In this document: positions 46,989 to 54,513 of the stretch, one piece after another
Layout of the letters: each line of letters starts with the position of its first letter
Position numbering within the stretch: position 1 is the stretch's first letter
Source: Bradyrhizobium sp. SRL28
GTDB lineage: Bacteria > Pseudomonadota > Alphaproteobacteria > Rhizobiales > Xanthobacteraceae
Assembly (NCBI RefSeq): GCF_018596315.1
Contig: NZ_JAHEAG010000034.1
Span: 1 to 64,000, forward strand
Length of the DNA: 64,000 nucleotides
Reading direction: 5' to 3'
Translations under genes and position numbers: made by a program
The notes under the pieces: generated by a model
Told to the model about the DNA's origin: nothing
The model's database searches: none
The model's input: only the letters and a program-made list of their open reading frames with translations

Positions 46989-47605
46989 GACACTTCCCCT
47001 GTCGTCGTTTTTCGACTTATTTCGACGAAACTTCTGTCCCGCCTGATAGCTTCAACTTAAGGGGGCGGTTTGAAGATCCGCTTAAATAAGAGAATAAAGA
47101 GATCATGAATTTAACAGAGTGAATTGTCGATTAAGCCCCATGGATCAAGGCTTTTTGCAATATTTCATTGACGGTGAAAGCCCCCTGTTCACGCTTCGTC
47201 TGCAAGCCCTGTCGCATTCGGAAACAGGTGCCTCTGAAATCGAAACGCTCGCGTAACAGGTGTGGTGGAACCCTTTACGGCCCTTAACGGTGAGCGAAAC
47301 GTTACCGGAAAGATTTTTGAAAATTGGACGGGATCGCGTCGCGGTTTCTGCACGCGCATCAATTATGGCGGGAAACTGACGCGTCATGCCCGGCCTTGTG
47401 CAGGCTGCCCGGGCCTAGCAAGAACTCTTCCGCCAGCTTCCCTCGGCCATGTCGGTTCTTGCCTATCCTAAAGGTTGCGGTTCACAAGATTACGCTTAAC
47501 GCAAGAGTAGATCCCGTCTGAGAGACAATCTTAACGAGTCACACGTAGTCATGCGCGTGAAAGATCGGCACAACCAAAACGAGATGCCGAAGACGGGGAC
47601 GGTGC
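46989..47605. other. 617-bp gene-free region between ldtR and the PAP2 gene
   Basis: AT-rich near 47060-47160 (TTAAATAAGAGAATAAAGAG), which suits the ldtR promoter. Near 47385-47425 there is a fragment CGTCATGCCCGGCCTTGTGC resembling the ends of dispersed repeats. Short frames exist on both strands but none has a ribosome site or a protein-like composition. Confidence 0.4.
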
Positions 47606-48694
47606 ATGGAATTGCAGCGCGAACCGCGCGTGGCAACGGCCGCGGCGCCTTTGCTCGCTCGCTTGGGCGAGTTGCGAAAAGTTCGGCTAACTTCTTTCCT
47701 GTCGAGGCAGCAAGCCGCTCTGGAAGCTGGTACCTGGCTGGTCTGCATACTCGCCGCCATTTTCGCGGCGTTTCTGATCAGACGATTTGCAATTTTCGTT
47801 GACTATGCCAGCCTTCTGGTCGCACTCGCTGTGCTCGGGTTCCTCTTAGCCGTCTACGTCGTCTATGGCCGATGGCGGGCATCGCCCAGATTGAGCAACC
47901 TGTGTGGAGCGCTCGCGGCGATGACATGGTCGGCGGCAATGGCCGGGATCAGCAGCCTCGTCGGATTGCGTTACCACGCACGATTGATCGACGTGGAGCT
48001 TGCAGAGTGGGATCAAGCAGTTCGCCTCGACGTGCAAACCGTCATAGCGTGGGCGGCCGATCACCCATTCTGGTCCAGCCTTCTGGCTTTCAGCTACGAC
48101 AGCTCGTTTTCCCTGCTATTAGCGCTCACTGTGCTGCTGGCATTCATGCGCCGTTTCGATCAGTTGTGGGTATTGGTGTTCGTGTTCGCCGCTACCATTG
48201 TCGTATCCACGAGCATCTCCGTGGTCTGGCCGGCGAAAGGCGCCTTCGCCTTCTATGACTACCCCGTAAGCTTGCTGGAGCGTCTTCCGCACGGAGCAGG
48301 CATCTATCATCTTCAGAAGTTCGACTATTTCCGAAACGGCGCTTCGCCGGTTGTGTCATTCGCTAGTCTGCAGGGCGTGGTGACGTTTCCTTCATTTCAT
48401 TGCTGCCTCGCTCTGATGACGATATTCGGGACGTGGGGCCTCCGATGGCTATTCCCGATTTCGCTGAGTTGGAATGCGCTCGTCATCATATCCACCGTGC
48501 CCATTGGCGGACACTACGCCATCGACCTCCCGGCCGGTGCGCTATTGTGGCTATTTGCAACGGTCGCCGGTGTCGCGTTGGCGAAGTTTCACCCGCCGAC
48601 ACCCTGCGGCTCGCCCGACTCCGGTACGGTTAAGGACAACTTCAAAGCCTACGGCGGGCGTTCGCGCGCGGCCATCCAGGCGAGCGCGAGATAG
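47606..48694 (+). CDS. PAP2-superfamily membrane phosphatase/transferase
   Basis: A 362-residue protein with about six to eight TM helices. The PAP2 catalytic motifs appear late: VTFPSFHCCLALM (motif 2, PSFH in place of PSGH) and VPIGGHYAIDLPAG (motif 3, His and Asp present). This FPSFH / GGHYxxD arrangement is that of the Aur1/inositol-phosphorylceramide-synthase-like PAP2_3 subgroup, so it may transfer a phospho-headgroup rather than only hydrolyse phosphate (inference). The last 46 bases overlap the convergent DUF6163 gene. Confidence 0.75.
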   Translation: MELQREPRVATAAAPLLARLGELRKVRLTSFLSRQQAALEAGTWLVCILAAIFAAFLIRRFAIFVDYASLLVALAVLGFLLAVYVVYGRWRASPRLSNLCGALAAMTWSAAMAGISSLVGLRYHARLIDVELAEWDQAVRLDVQTVIAWAADHPFWSSLLAFSYDSSFSLLLALTVLLAFMRRFDQLWVLVFVFAATIVVSTSISVVWPAKGAFAFYDYPVSLLERLPHGAGIYHLQKFDYFRNGASPVVSFASLQGVVTFPSFHCCLALMTIFGTWGLRWLFPISLSWNALVIISTVPIGGHYAIDLPAGALLWLFATVAGVALAKFHPPTPCGSPDSGTVKDNFKAYGGRSRAAIQASAR

Positions 48695-49122
48695 GCGCCG
48701 AGCATCACGGCCTCAAGCCCCACCACCGTCAGGCTGCCGCCGTAGATGCCCGGAAACATCAGTTCGATCACGGCCATCGACACCACGGTGGTGAGCCACA
48801 CCACCGCGCCCCACGGCGTCGCAAGCCACAGCCCGACGGCGGCGACGAGTTCGATCACGGCGAAATAGACGGTCGCGGTCTGCCAGGCCATCGACTGGTT
48901 CTCGAACGCCTCTTCCTCGCCGCCGATGAATCCCGTGACCTGCGCCCAGTGGTACAGGCCCTTCAGGATCGAGATAACAGCCATGATGCGGAGGAACAGC
49001 ACCAGCCGCCGCGTCCAGACATTCTCGTCGGGCTCGGTCCGCTCCGACGACATCGCCGCCATCGACATCGCCTTGTCCCTGGACTTGTCCCGCCCCTGAT
49101 CGCGCGCCGAAGCGTCAGACAT
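48649..49122 (-). CDS. DUF6163-like membrane protein
   Basis: A 157-residue protein with a charged N-terminus (DQGRDKSRDKAMS) and four TM helices: LFLRIMAVISILKGLYHWAQ, ATVYFAVIELVAAVGLWLAT, VVWLTTVVSMAVIELMF and VGLEAVMLGAYLALAWMA. The family name DUF6163 is recalled from rhizobial annotations; its function is unknown. Its 3' end overlaps the PAP2 gene on the other strand. An internal ATG at MSMAAM is another possible start. Confidence 0.7.
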   Translation of the reverse strand: MSDASARDQGRDKSRDKAMSMAAMSSERTEPDENVWTRRLVLFLRIMAVISILKGLYHWAQVTGFIGGEEEAFENQSMAWQTATVYFAVIELVAAVGLWLATPWGAVVWLTTVVSMAVIELMFPGIYGGSLTVVGLEAVMLGAYLALAWMAARERPP

Positions 49123-49349
49123 GGCAGTTGTCCTGGCAGCCGTCCTGGCAGCTGACCTCGGAATCGGGACTGCACGCGTGCTGGAAGGTTCTCATGGCCC
49201 CAGATGTTCTCATGGCCCATGTCTTGGCCCGCCGGGGCGGTAAAATCAATTGCTGAAGAGATGGATCAAGGCTCGGTGACGGAACAGCCGCGAGGTGCTA
49301 GAACTGGAACAAATCCAAATTGACCCGCGCCTCAAGGAGTACCCATCAC

Positions 49350-50411
49350 ATGGCGATCAAATTCGGGCGTCCGATCGAAATGCGCGACGCGCCGCGGCGG
49401 CAGACCGCCCTCGCCTCAACCCCGCTCGACCTGGCCATCCGCCCCCGGCGCAACCGCAAGGCGGAATGGGCGCGGCGGCTGGTGCGCGAAAACGTGCTGA
49501 CCACGGATGATCTGATCTGGCCGATGTTCGTGGTCGACGGAAACAATGCGCGCACGCCTGTCACCTCGATGCCCGGCGTCGACCGCCTCACCGTCGATCA
49601 GGCGGTGCGCGACGCCGAGCGCGCGATGAAGCTCGACATCCCCTGCATCGCGCTGTTCCCCTATACCGAGCCGTCCTTGCGCGACGAGACCGGTTCCGAA
49701 GCGCTCAACCCTAACAATCTGGTCTGCCAGTCGGTGCGCGCGATCAAGAAGGAATTTCCAGAGCTCGGCGTGCTCTGCGACGTCGCGCTGGATCCCTTCA
49801 CCAGCCACGGCCATGACGGGCTGATCGAGGACGGCAGAATTCTCAACGACGAGACGGTGGCGGTGCTGGTGCGGCAGGCGCTGGTGCAGGCGGAAGCCGG
49901 CTGCGACGTCATCGCGCCCTCCGACATGATGGACGGCCGTGTCGGCGCGATCCGCGAGGCGCTGGACGACGCAGGTTTTCTCGACGTGCAGATCATGTCC
50001 TACGCGGCGAAATACGCGTCCGCCTTCTACGGCCCGTTCCGCGACGCCATCGGCTCGGCAAAAACGCTGACCGGCGACAAGCGCACCTACCAGATGGACA
50101 GCGCCAATTCCGACGAGGCGTTGCGCGAGGTCGAACTCGACATCGCCGAGGGCGCCGACATGGTGATGGTGAAGCCCGGCATGCCCTATCTCGACATCGT
50201 GCGCCGCGTGAAGGACACGTTTGCGATGCCGACCTTCGTCTACCAGGTGTCCGGCGAATACGCGATGATTGCTGGAGCAGCCAACAATGGCTGGATCGAC
50301 GGCGACCGCGCGATGATGGAAAGCCTGCTCGGCTTCAAGCGCGCCGGCGCGGATGGGATCTTGACGTATTTCGCGCCGAAGGCCGCGGAGAGGTTGAAGG
50401 CGGAGAAGTAG
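49350..50411 (+). CDS. hemB: Delta-aminolevulinic acid dehydratase (porphobilinogen synthase)
   Basis: A 353-residue TIM-barrel enzyme joining two aminolevulinate molecules to porphobilinogen for haem. Catalytic lysines lie in MSYAAKYASAFYGPFRDA and MVMVKPGMPYLDIV. The metal-site loop reads CDVALDPFTSHGHDG: the cysteines of the zinc type (DVCLCxYTxxGHCG) are replaced by Ala, Asp and Asp, as in the Mg-dependent enzyme described for Bradyrhizobium. AGGAG precedes the ATG by about 11 bases. Confidence 0.95.
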   Translation: MAIKFGRPIEMRDAPRRQTALASTPLDLAIRPRRNRKAEWARRLVRENVLTTDDLIWPMFVVDGNNARTPVTSMPGVDRLTVDQAVRDAERAMKLDIPCIALFPYTEPSLRDETGSEALNPNNLVCQSVRAIKKEFPELGVLCDVALDPFTSHGHDGLIEDGRILNDETVAVLVRQALVQAEAGCDVIAPSDMMDGRVGAIREALDDAGFLDVQIMSYAAKYASAFYGPFRDAIGSAKTLTGDKRTYQMDSANSDEALREVELDIAEGADMVMVKPGMPYLDIVRRVKDTFAMPTFVYQVSGEYAMIAGAANNGWIDGDRAMMESLLGFKRAGADGILTYFAPKAAERLKAEK

Positions 50412-50420
50412 TTCCGCTGT

Positions 50421-50583
50421 CGTCCCTGCGAACGCAGGGACCCATACGCCGCGGCCTATCGATAGAACGATGGGGCCAGTTGCCTTTGCTACCACCGGCG
50501 GTCATTTGACGAAAAGCGTCGGCCAGTTCGTCTCACTCGAGAGCACAACGCGGTATGGGTCCCTGCGTTCGCAGGGACGACGG
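50421..50583. repeat. Composite palindromic repeat, family C (copy 4, MITE-like)
   Basis: Outer arms CGTCCCTGCGAACGCAGGGA-CCCATA and TATGGG-TCCCTGCGTTCGCAGGGACG form terminal inverted repeats, each itself a hairpin, around a centre of about 110 bases that contains the family phrase CGCCGCGGCCTATCGATAG. It sits between hemB and the RDD gene and looks like a miniature transposable unit. Confidence 0.75.
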
Positions 50584-50708
50584 AGACATTGTACGCCCCT
50601 CGCGCCGGCTCCCGAATATTGCAGCGTGTTAATGGTCGCAGGGTCTTGGCGGCGGGGCGGCCGGTTCCCATCTCACGGGTCGGGAATATTCGGCCTGGAG
50701 GACGGATC

Positions 50709-51299
50709 ATGTCTTATAGCGGCTCTGGCAATACTGGCGGCGGTGCTTCAAATGCTGGCGGCGCATCAAATGCTGGCGGCGCCTGGCGGAACGACGGCGG
50801 GGTACCGCCGCATGCGTTCGATCCGGATCTGCAGCCGGAACTGTTTCGCGGCGTGCTGACGCGGCGGGTGTTTGCGTTCCTGATCGACCTCGTGGTGCTG
50901 TCGGTGCCCGTCATCCTCGGCTACATCTTCATTGCCGTGTTCGGCGTGATCACGCTGGGGCTCGGCTGGATGCTGTTCTGGCTGGCGTGGCCGGCCACCA
51001 TCGTGTGGGCGATCGTCTATTACGGCGCCTCGATCGGCGGACCGCATTCGGCCACCATGGGCATGCGCGCAATGGATCTGGAGGTGCGCACCTGGTACGG
51101 CGCACCGGGCTATTTCGTGCTCGGCGCCTGCCATGCCGTGCTGTACTGGGTCTCGATCTCGTTCCTGACGCCGCTGGTGCTGCTGGTCGGTTTGTTCAAC
51201 GGCCGCCGCCGGCTGCTGCACGACATGATCCTGGGAACCGTGGTCATCAACAGCTCGGTTCGTACCCAGGTAGCGCCTTCGGCCCGCAGCAGCTACTGA
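50709..51299 (+). CDS. RDD-family membrane protein
   Basis: A 196-residue protein. A Gly/Ala/Asn-rich tandem stretch (GGASNAGGASNAGGAW) precedes the RDD domain: RGVLTRRVFAFLIDLVVLSV with the family Arg and Asp, more TM helices, then GPHSATMGMRAMDLEVRTWY and NGRRRLLHDMILGTVVI. RDD proteins may be ion exchangers or scaffolds; function here is unknown. GGAGG lies about seven bases before the ATG. Confidence 0.85.
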   Translation: MSYSGSGNTGGGASNAGGASNAGGAWRNDGGVPPHAFDPDLQPELFRGVLTRRVFAFLIDLVVLSVPVILGYIFIAVFGVITLGLGWMLFWLAWPATIVWAIVYYGASIGGPHSATMGMRAMDLEVRTWYGAPGYFVLGACHAVLYWVSISFLTPLVLLVGLFNGRRRLLHDMILGTVVINSSVRTQVAPSARSSY

Positions 51300-51347
51300 G
51301 CGAGCAGCAAACTAATTGACCGTCAGCCCTCGGGGCGCGATGTTAGA

Positions 51348-51394
51348 GCCGGTCCGGTCCCGAAATGAATCGGGGCCCGGACCGGCGCTTTTTT
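51348..51394 (+). terminator. Rho-independent terminator after the RDD gene
   Basis: GCCGGTCCGG and CCGGACCGGC pair around a 19-base loop that contains a further TCCCGA/TCGGGG pairing, followed by GCTTTTTTCG. It is about 50 bases after the RDD stop codon. Confidence 0.85.
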
Positions 51395-51483
51395 CGTTTT
51401 GACGCGTTTTCTTAACGCGAACCGGTGTTTAGTTCGCCTGAAAGCGCTATGGTTGATTTGTTTCGGAGGCCTGACGAACCGAC

Positions 51484-52260
51484 GTGACCCAGCACTCGCG
51501 TGACACCCCGCAATTCTACCTGACTGCGCCCTCGCCCTGCCCCTATCTGCCGGGCCGGCACGAGCGCAAGGTGTTCACGCATCTGGTCGGCGACAAGGCC
51601 GGCGACCTCAACGACCTCCTGACCCATGGCGGCTTCCGCCGCAGCCAGTCGATCGCCTACCGCCCGGCCTGCGACCAGTGCCGCGCCTGCGTTTCCGTGC
51701 GTGTCGTCGCCAACGAGTTCCGCCCCTCGCGCAATTTCAAGAAGGTGCTGGCGCGCAATGCCGACATCGTCGGCGAGCAGCGCAGCGCCGTGCCGACGTC
51801 GGAGCAGTATTCGGTGTTCCGCGCCTATCTCGACAGGCGGCACCGCCACGGCGGCATGGCCGACATGACCGTGCTCGACTACGCCATGATGGTGGAAGAC
51901 AGCCATGTCGAAACCCGCATCATCGAGTACCGCAAGCGGGGCGTCGATACCGGCATCACCGGCCGCGGTGAGGAGTTGATCGCGGTGGCGCTGACGGATG
52001 TGCTCAGCGATGGGCTGTCGATGGTGTATTCGTTCTTCGAGCCGTCGCAGCAGAGCCGCTCGCTCGGCACTTTCATGATCCTCGATCACATCACCCGGGC
52101 GCGCAGGCTCGGGCTGCCTTACGTCTATCTCGGCTACTGGATCGAAGGCTCCAAGAAGATGGACTACAAGGGCCGCTTCCTGCCGCAGCAGCGGCTGGCG
52201 CCGTCAGGCTGGCTGCGGGTCGACGCATCGGGCGAAATGCTGTCCGAGCCGCAGGATTAG
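51484..52260 (+). CDS. bpt: Aspartate/glutamate leucyltransferase (Bpt)
   Basis: A 258-residue N-end-rule enzyme that adds leucine to proteins beginning with Asp or Glu, marking them for ClpAP. The N-domain has PCPYLPGRHERKVFTHL and YRPACDQCRACVSVRV, the Cys pair of the arginyltransferase-like family. The C-domain has LSDGLSMVYSFFEPSQQSRS and GLPYVYLGYWIEGSKKMDYK. The start is a GTG. The next small gene starts six bases after its stop. Confidence 0.92.
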   Translation: MTQHSRDTPQFYLTAPSPCPYLPGRHERKVFTHLVGDKAGDLNDLLTHGGFRRSQSIAYRPACDQCRACVSVRVVANEFRPSRNFKKVLARNADIVGEQRSAVPTSEQYSVFRAYLDRRHRHGGMADMTVLDYAMMVEDSHVETRIIEYRKRGVDTGITGRGEELIAVALTDVLSDGLSMVYSFFEPSQQSRSLGTFMILDHITRARRLGLPYVYLGYWIEGSKKMDYKGRFLPQQRLAPSGWLRVDASGEMLSEPQD

Positions 52261-52266
52261 AGAACG

Positions 52267-52812
52267 ATGGTTCGGCGTTGCGCGGCGAGCAAAGGCGCAC
52301 CTGCGCCGTCGGCGTCATTTGCCGGCGCTCAAAAATTCAGATCGCTGGTCCTCCGCGCGTTGCCCTTCTTGGCTTTGCTGACGGGTACCCACGCTCATGC
52401 CTGCGAAACCGGCCATAAGGAATATTATGGACGCTGCGTCGAGGCCAAGAACCCATCTGCCAAGCTTTTGGAATTCCTCACCGACTATGGCCAGCAGGTC
52501 AATAAAATTGGCGAGGTCGCCGATCTCTTCGCCCCGGACGTTCCTCTGTTCGACAAGCCTGAACCCGGTCGCAAGGTCATCCATTCATGGAAACGCCCGA
52601 ATGCGGACGTCGAATCCGAAGCTAGGATCGAGAAGATCCTACCCGATTTCTATTACGTGACGGTGAGTGTGTACGATGGTCCCACGTCGTGCGGCATCGA
52701 TGAATTCAGGCTGAAGGGACCGAAGACCACGCTGCGGGGGTACGTGCCAAGAACCAATCCTCAGGATGTGCCGTCTCTCTGGAAGTTCCGGCATATGAGC
52801 GGGCTGTGTTAG
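52267..52812 (+). CDS. Secreted hypothetical protein
   Basis: A 181-residue protein with a hydrophobic segment near residues 26-44 (SLVLRALPFLALLTGTHAHA) that fits a signal peptide preceded by a long basic leader. The mature part has five cysteines (CETGHKEYYGRC, SCGIDEF, a terminal Cys), which could form disulphides, and no family match. It follows bpt by six bases, so it may be cotranscribed. The true start could be further in. Confidence 0.55.
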   Translation: MVRRCAASKGAPAPSASFAGAQKFRSLVLRALPFLALLTGTHAHACETGHKEYYGRCVEAKNPSAKLLEFLTDYGQQVNKIGEVADLFAPDVPLFDKPEPGRKVIHSWKRPNADVESEARIEKILPDFYYVTVSVYDGPTSCGIDEFRLKGPKTTLRGYVPRTNPQDVPSLWKFRHMSGLC

Positions 52813-52851
52813 CCGCAGGATTGAGTGCTCACGCTTAGCCGGCCACGCAAT

Positions 52852-52974
52852 GTCGTCACCCGCGAAAGCGGGTGATCCAGTATTCCAGAGACCGTAGTGA
52901 TGGAATCGAGAGGCCGCGGCGTACTGGGTCGCCCGGTCCCAGTGCGCAATTGCGCACAAGGCCGGGCGATGACA
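52852..52974. repeat. Palindromic repeat, family C (copy 3)
   Basis: GTCGTCACCCGCGAAAGCGG at the left and CCGGGCGATGAC at the right, with GATCCAGTATTCCAGAGACC, GATGGAATCGAG and GGCCGCGGCGTACTGGG between. It separates two convergent genes (the secreted protein and mntH). Confidence 0.85.
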
Positions 52975-52980
52975 GCGGAG

Positions 52981-54372
52981 TTAACCGAAGAACGTCTCGA
53001 ACAGCAGCTTCACGTTCAGCGCGACGATGATGCCGGCGACGATCCACGCCACCGCGGCGACGGAACGCGAGATGGCAAAGTCACCCATCTTGCGGCGGTC
53101 GGAAACGAACCGCACCAGCGGGATCACCGCGAACGGCAATTGCATCGACAGCACGACCTGGCTGAACACCAGCAACTGGCCGGTGCCGCGCTCGCCATAG
53201 AGCGCGGTGACGATCACGACCGGAACGATGGCGATGCCGCGGGTGAGCAGCCGCCGCGCCCAGTTCGGCAGGCGCAGATGCAGAAAGCCTTCCATCACGA
53301 TCTGGCCGGCCAAGGTCGCCGTGACCGTCGAGTTCAGGCCGGAGGCGAGCAGCGCCACCGCGAACAGCGTGGAAGCGATGCCGAGCCCGAGCAGCGGCGA
53401 CAGCAGTTCATACGCCTGGCCAATTTCGGCGACCTCGGTGCGGCCGGTGGCATGGAAAGTGGCGGCGGCAACGATCAGGATTGCGGCGTTGATGAACAGC
53501 GCCAGCATCAGGGCGATCGTCGAGTCCGTCGTCGCCCATTTGATCGCCTCGCGGCGGCCCTTATCGTTGCGCTCATAGGCGCGAGTCTGCACGATCGAGG
53601 AGTGCAGGTAGAGATTATGCGGCATCACGGTGGCGCCGATGATGCCGATGGCGATGTAGAGCATCTCCGGATTAGTGACGATCTCGGGCGAAGGTATAAA
53701 ACCCTTCAGGACCGCCGCAACCGGCGGCGCCGCGGCCGTGATCTGGACCGCAAAGCAGACCGCGATCACGATCAACAGCGAGATCACGAAGGCTTCGAGG
53801 AAGCGAAAGCCCTTGTTCATCAACAGCAGCAGCAGGAAGGCATCGAGCGCAGTTATCAGCGCCCCCCAGATCAGGGGAATGCCGAACAACAGATTGAGCG
53901 CGATCGCGGTGCCGATCACTTCGGCGAGATCGCAGGCGATGATCGCGGCCTCGCAGGCCACCCAAAGCAGGAAGTTCACTGGTCGGGAAAAGCTGGCGCG
54001 GCAGGCCTGCGCGAGATCGCGGTCGGTGACGATACCAAGCCGCGCAGCGAGCGCCTGCAACAGGATTGCCATCAGGTTCGACAGCAGGATCACCGCGAGC
54101 AGCGTGTAGCCGAACTTCGATCCGCCCGCGAGGTCGGTGGCCCAGTTGCCGGGGTCCATGTAACCGACCGAAACCAGATAGCCGGGGCCGAGGAAGGCCA
54201 GCAGCCGGCGCGACCAATGCCCGCCAAAGGGCACCGCGATGGTCGAGTTGACCTCAGGCAGGCTCCGCTGGGTGCCAGCGGCGGCGTCAGCGCGCCAGCC
54301 GGCGGCAGTATCAGTCATGTCCAAGCTCTTGGTCGGGGTCTTGGGGCCCAATGCGGGCGTTCGGGCGTCCAT
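52981..54372 (-). CDS. mntH: Nramp-family Mn2+ transporter
   Basis: A 463-residue proton-coupled metal importer with 11 TM helices. The metal site is intact: YMDPGNWATDL in TM1 and ATVMPHNLYLHSS in TM6. In Bradyrhizobium MntH is the main manganese importer and is repressed through Fur in response to Mn. The ATG chosen is 30 bases from a palindromic TTGCAA operator; a second ATG 18 codons in (MTDTAAGW) is also possible and would still include the whole domain. It is divergent from the TnpB-N/PspA fusion gene. Confidence 0.93.
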   Translation of the reverse strand: MDARTPALGPKTPTKSLDMTDTAAGWRADAAAGTQRSLPEVNSTIAVPFGGHWSRRLLAFLGPGYLVSVGYMDPGNWATDLAGGSKFGYTLLAVILLSNLMAILLQALAARLGIVTDRDLAQACRASFSRPVNFLLWVACEAAIIACDLAEVIGTAIALNLLFGIPLIWGALITALDAFLLLLLMNKGFRFLEAFVISLLIVIAVCFAVQITAAAPPVAAVLKGFIPSPEIVTNPEMLYIAIGIIGATVMPHNLYLHSSIVQTRAYERNDKGRREAIKWATTDSTIALMLALFINAAILIVAAATFHATGRTEVAEIGQAYELLSPLLGLGIASTLFAVALLASGLNSTVTATLAGQIVMEGFLHLRLPNWARRLLTRGIAIVPVVIVTALYGERGTGQLLVFSQVVLSMQLPFAVIPLVRFVSDRRKMGDFAISRSVAAVAWIVAGIIVALNVKLLFETFFG

Positions 54373-54401
54373 ATCAGCAAGATGGCCGATATTCGTTCTT
54401 A

Positions 54402-54420
54402 TTGCAACTCACTTGCAACT
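54402..54420. promoter_or_regulatory. Metalloregulator-like operator between mntH and the PspA-fusion operon
   Basis: TTGCAACTCACTTGCAA is a palindrome (TTGCAA is its own complement) with a 5-base spacer. It lies 30 bases before mntH and about 75 bases before the divergent operon. An almost identical site precedes the peroxidase gene. From memory it resembles Mur/Fur sites of alphaproteobacteria, which would fit manganese control. Confidence 0.6.
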
Positions 54421-54462
54421 GCATCTGGCGATCACGAAAATGATACCGGCGAAGGCTCTTGG

Positions 54463-54513
54463 AAAGCACTGAGGAAGTGCTTTATGCTGAGGCATGATCA
54501 AAATCCCGGTTGA
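54463..54513 (+). promoter_or_regulatory. Hairpin with loop ribosome site and a 9-codon upstream frame
   Basis: AAAGCACT and AGTGCTTT form a perfect 8-bp stem whose loop is GAGGA. Eight bases after that loop an ATG opens MLRHDQNPG and stops ten codons later, overlapping the start of the main gene in another frame. The main ATG has only a GAGG one base away. This could couple or limit translation of the fusion protein; it may also be chance. Confidence 0.35.

Noticed and set aside
47145..47387. 80-codon minus-strand frame in the gap between ldtR and the PAP2 gene
   Set aside because: No ribosome site, no recognisable pattern, partly within a repeat-like fragment.
52897..54513. 538-codon open frame on the plus strand opposite mntH
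   Set aside because: High-GC shadow: the minus strand encodes a complete Nramp transporter with both metal motifs; the plus frame is a mix of charged residues without a domain.
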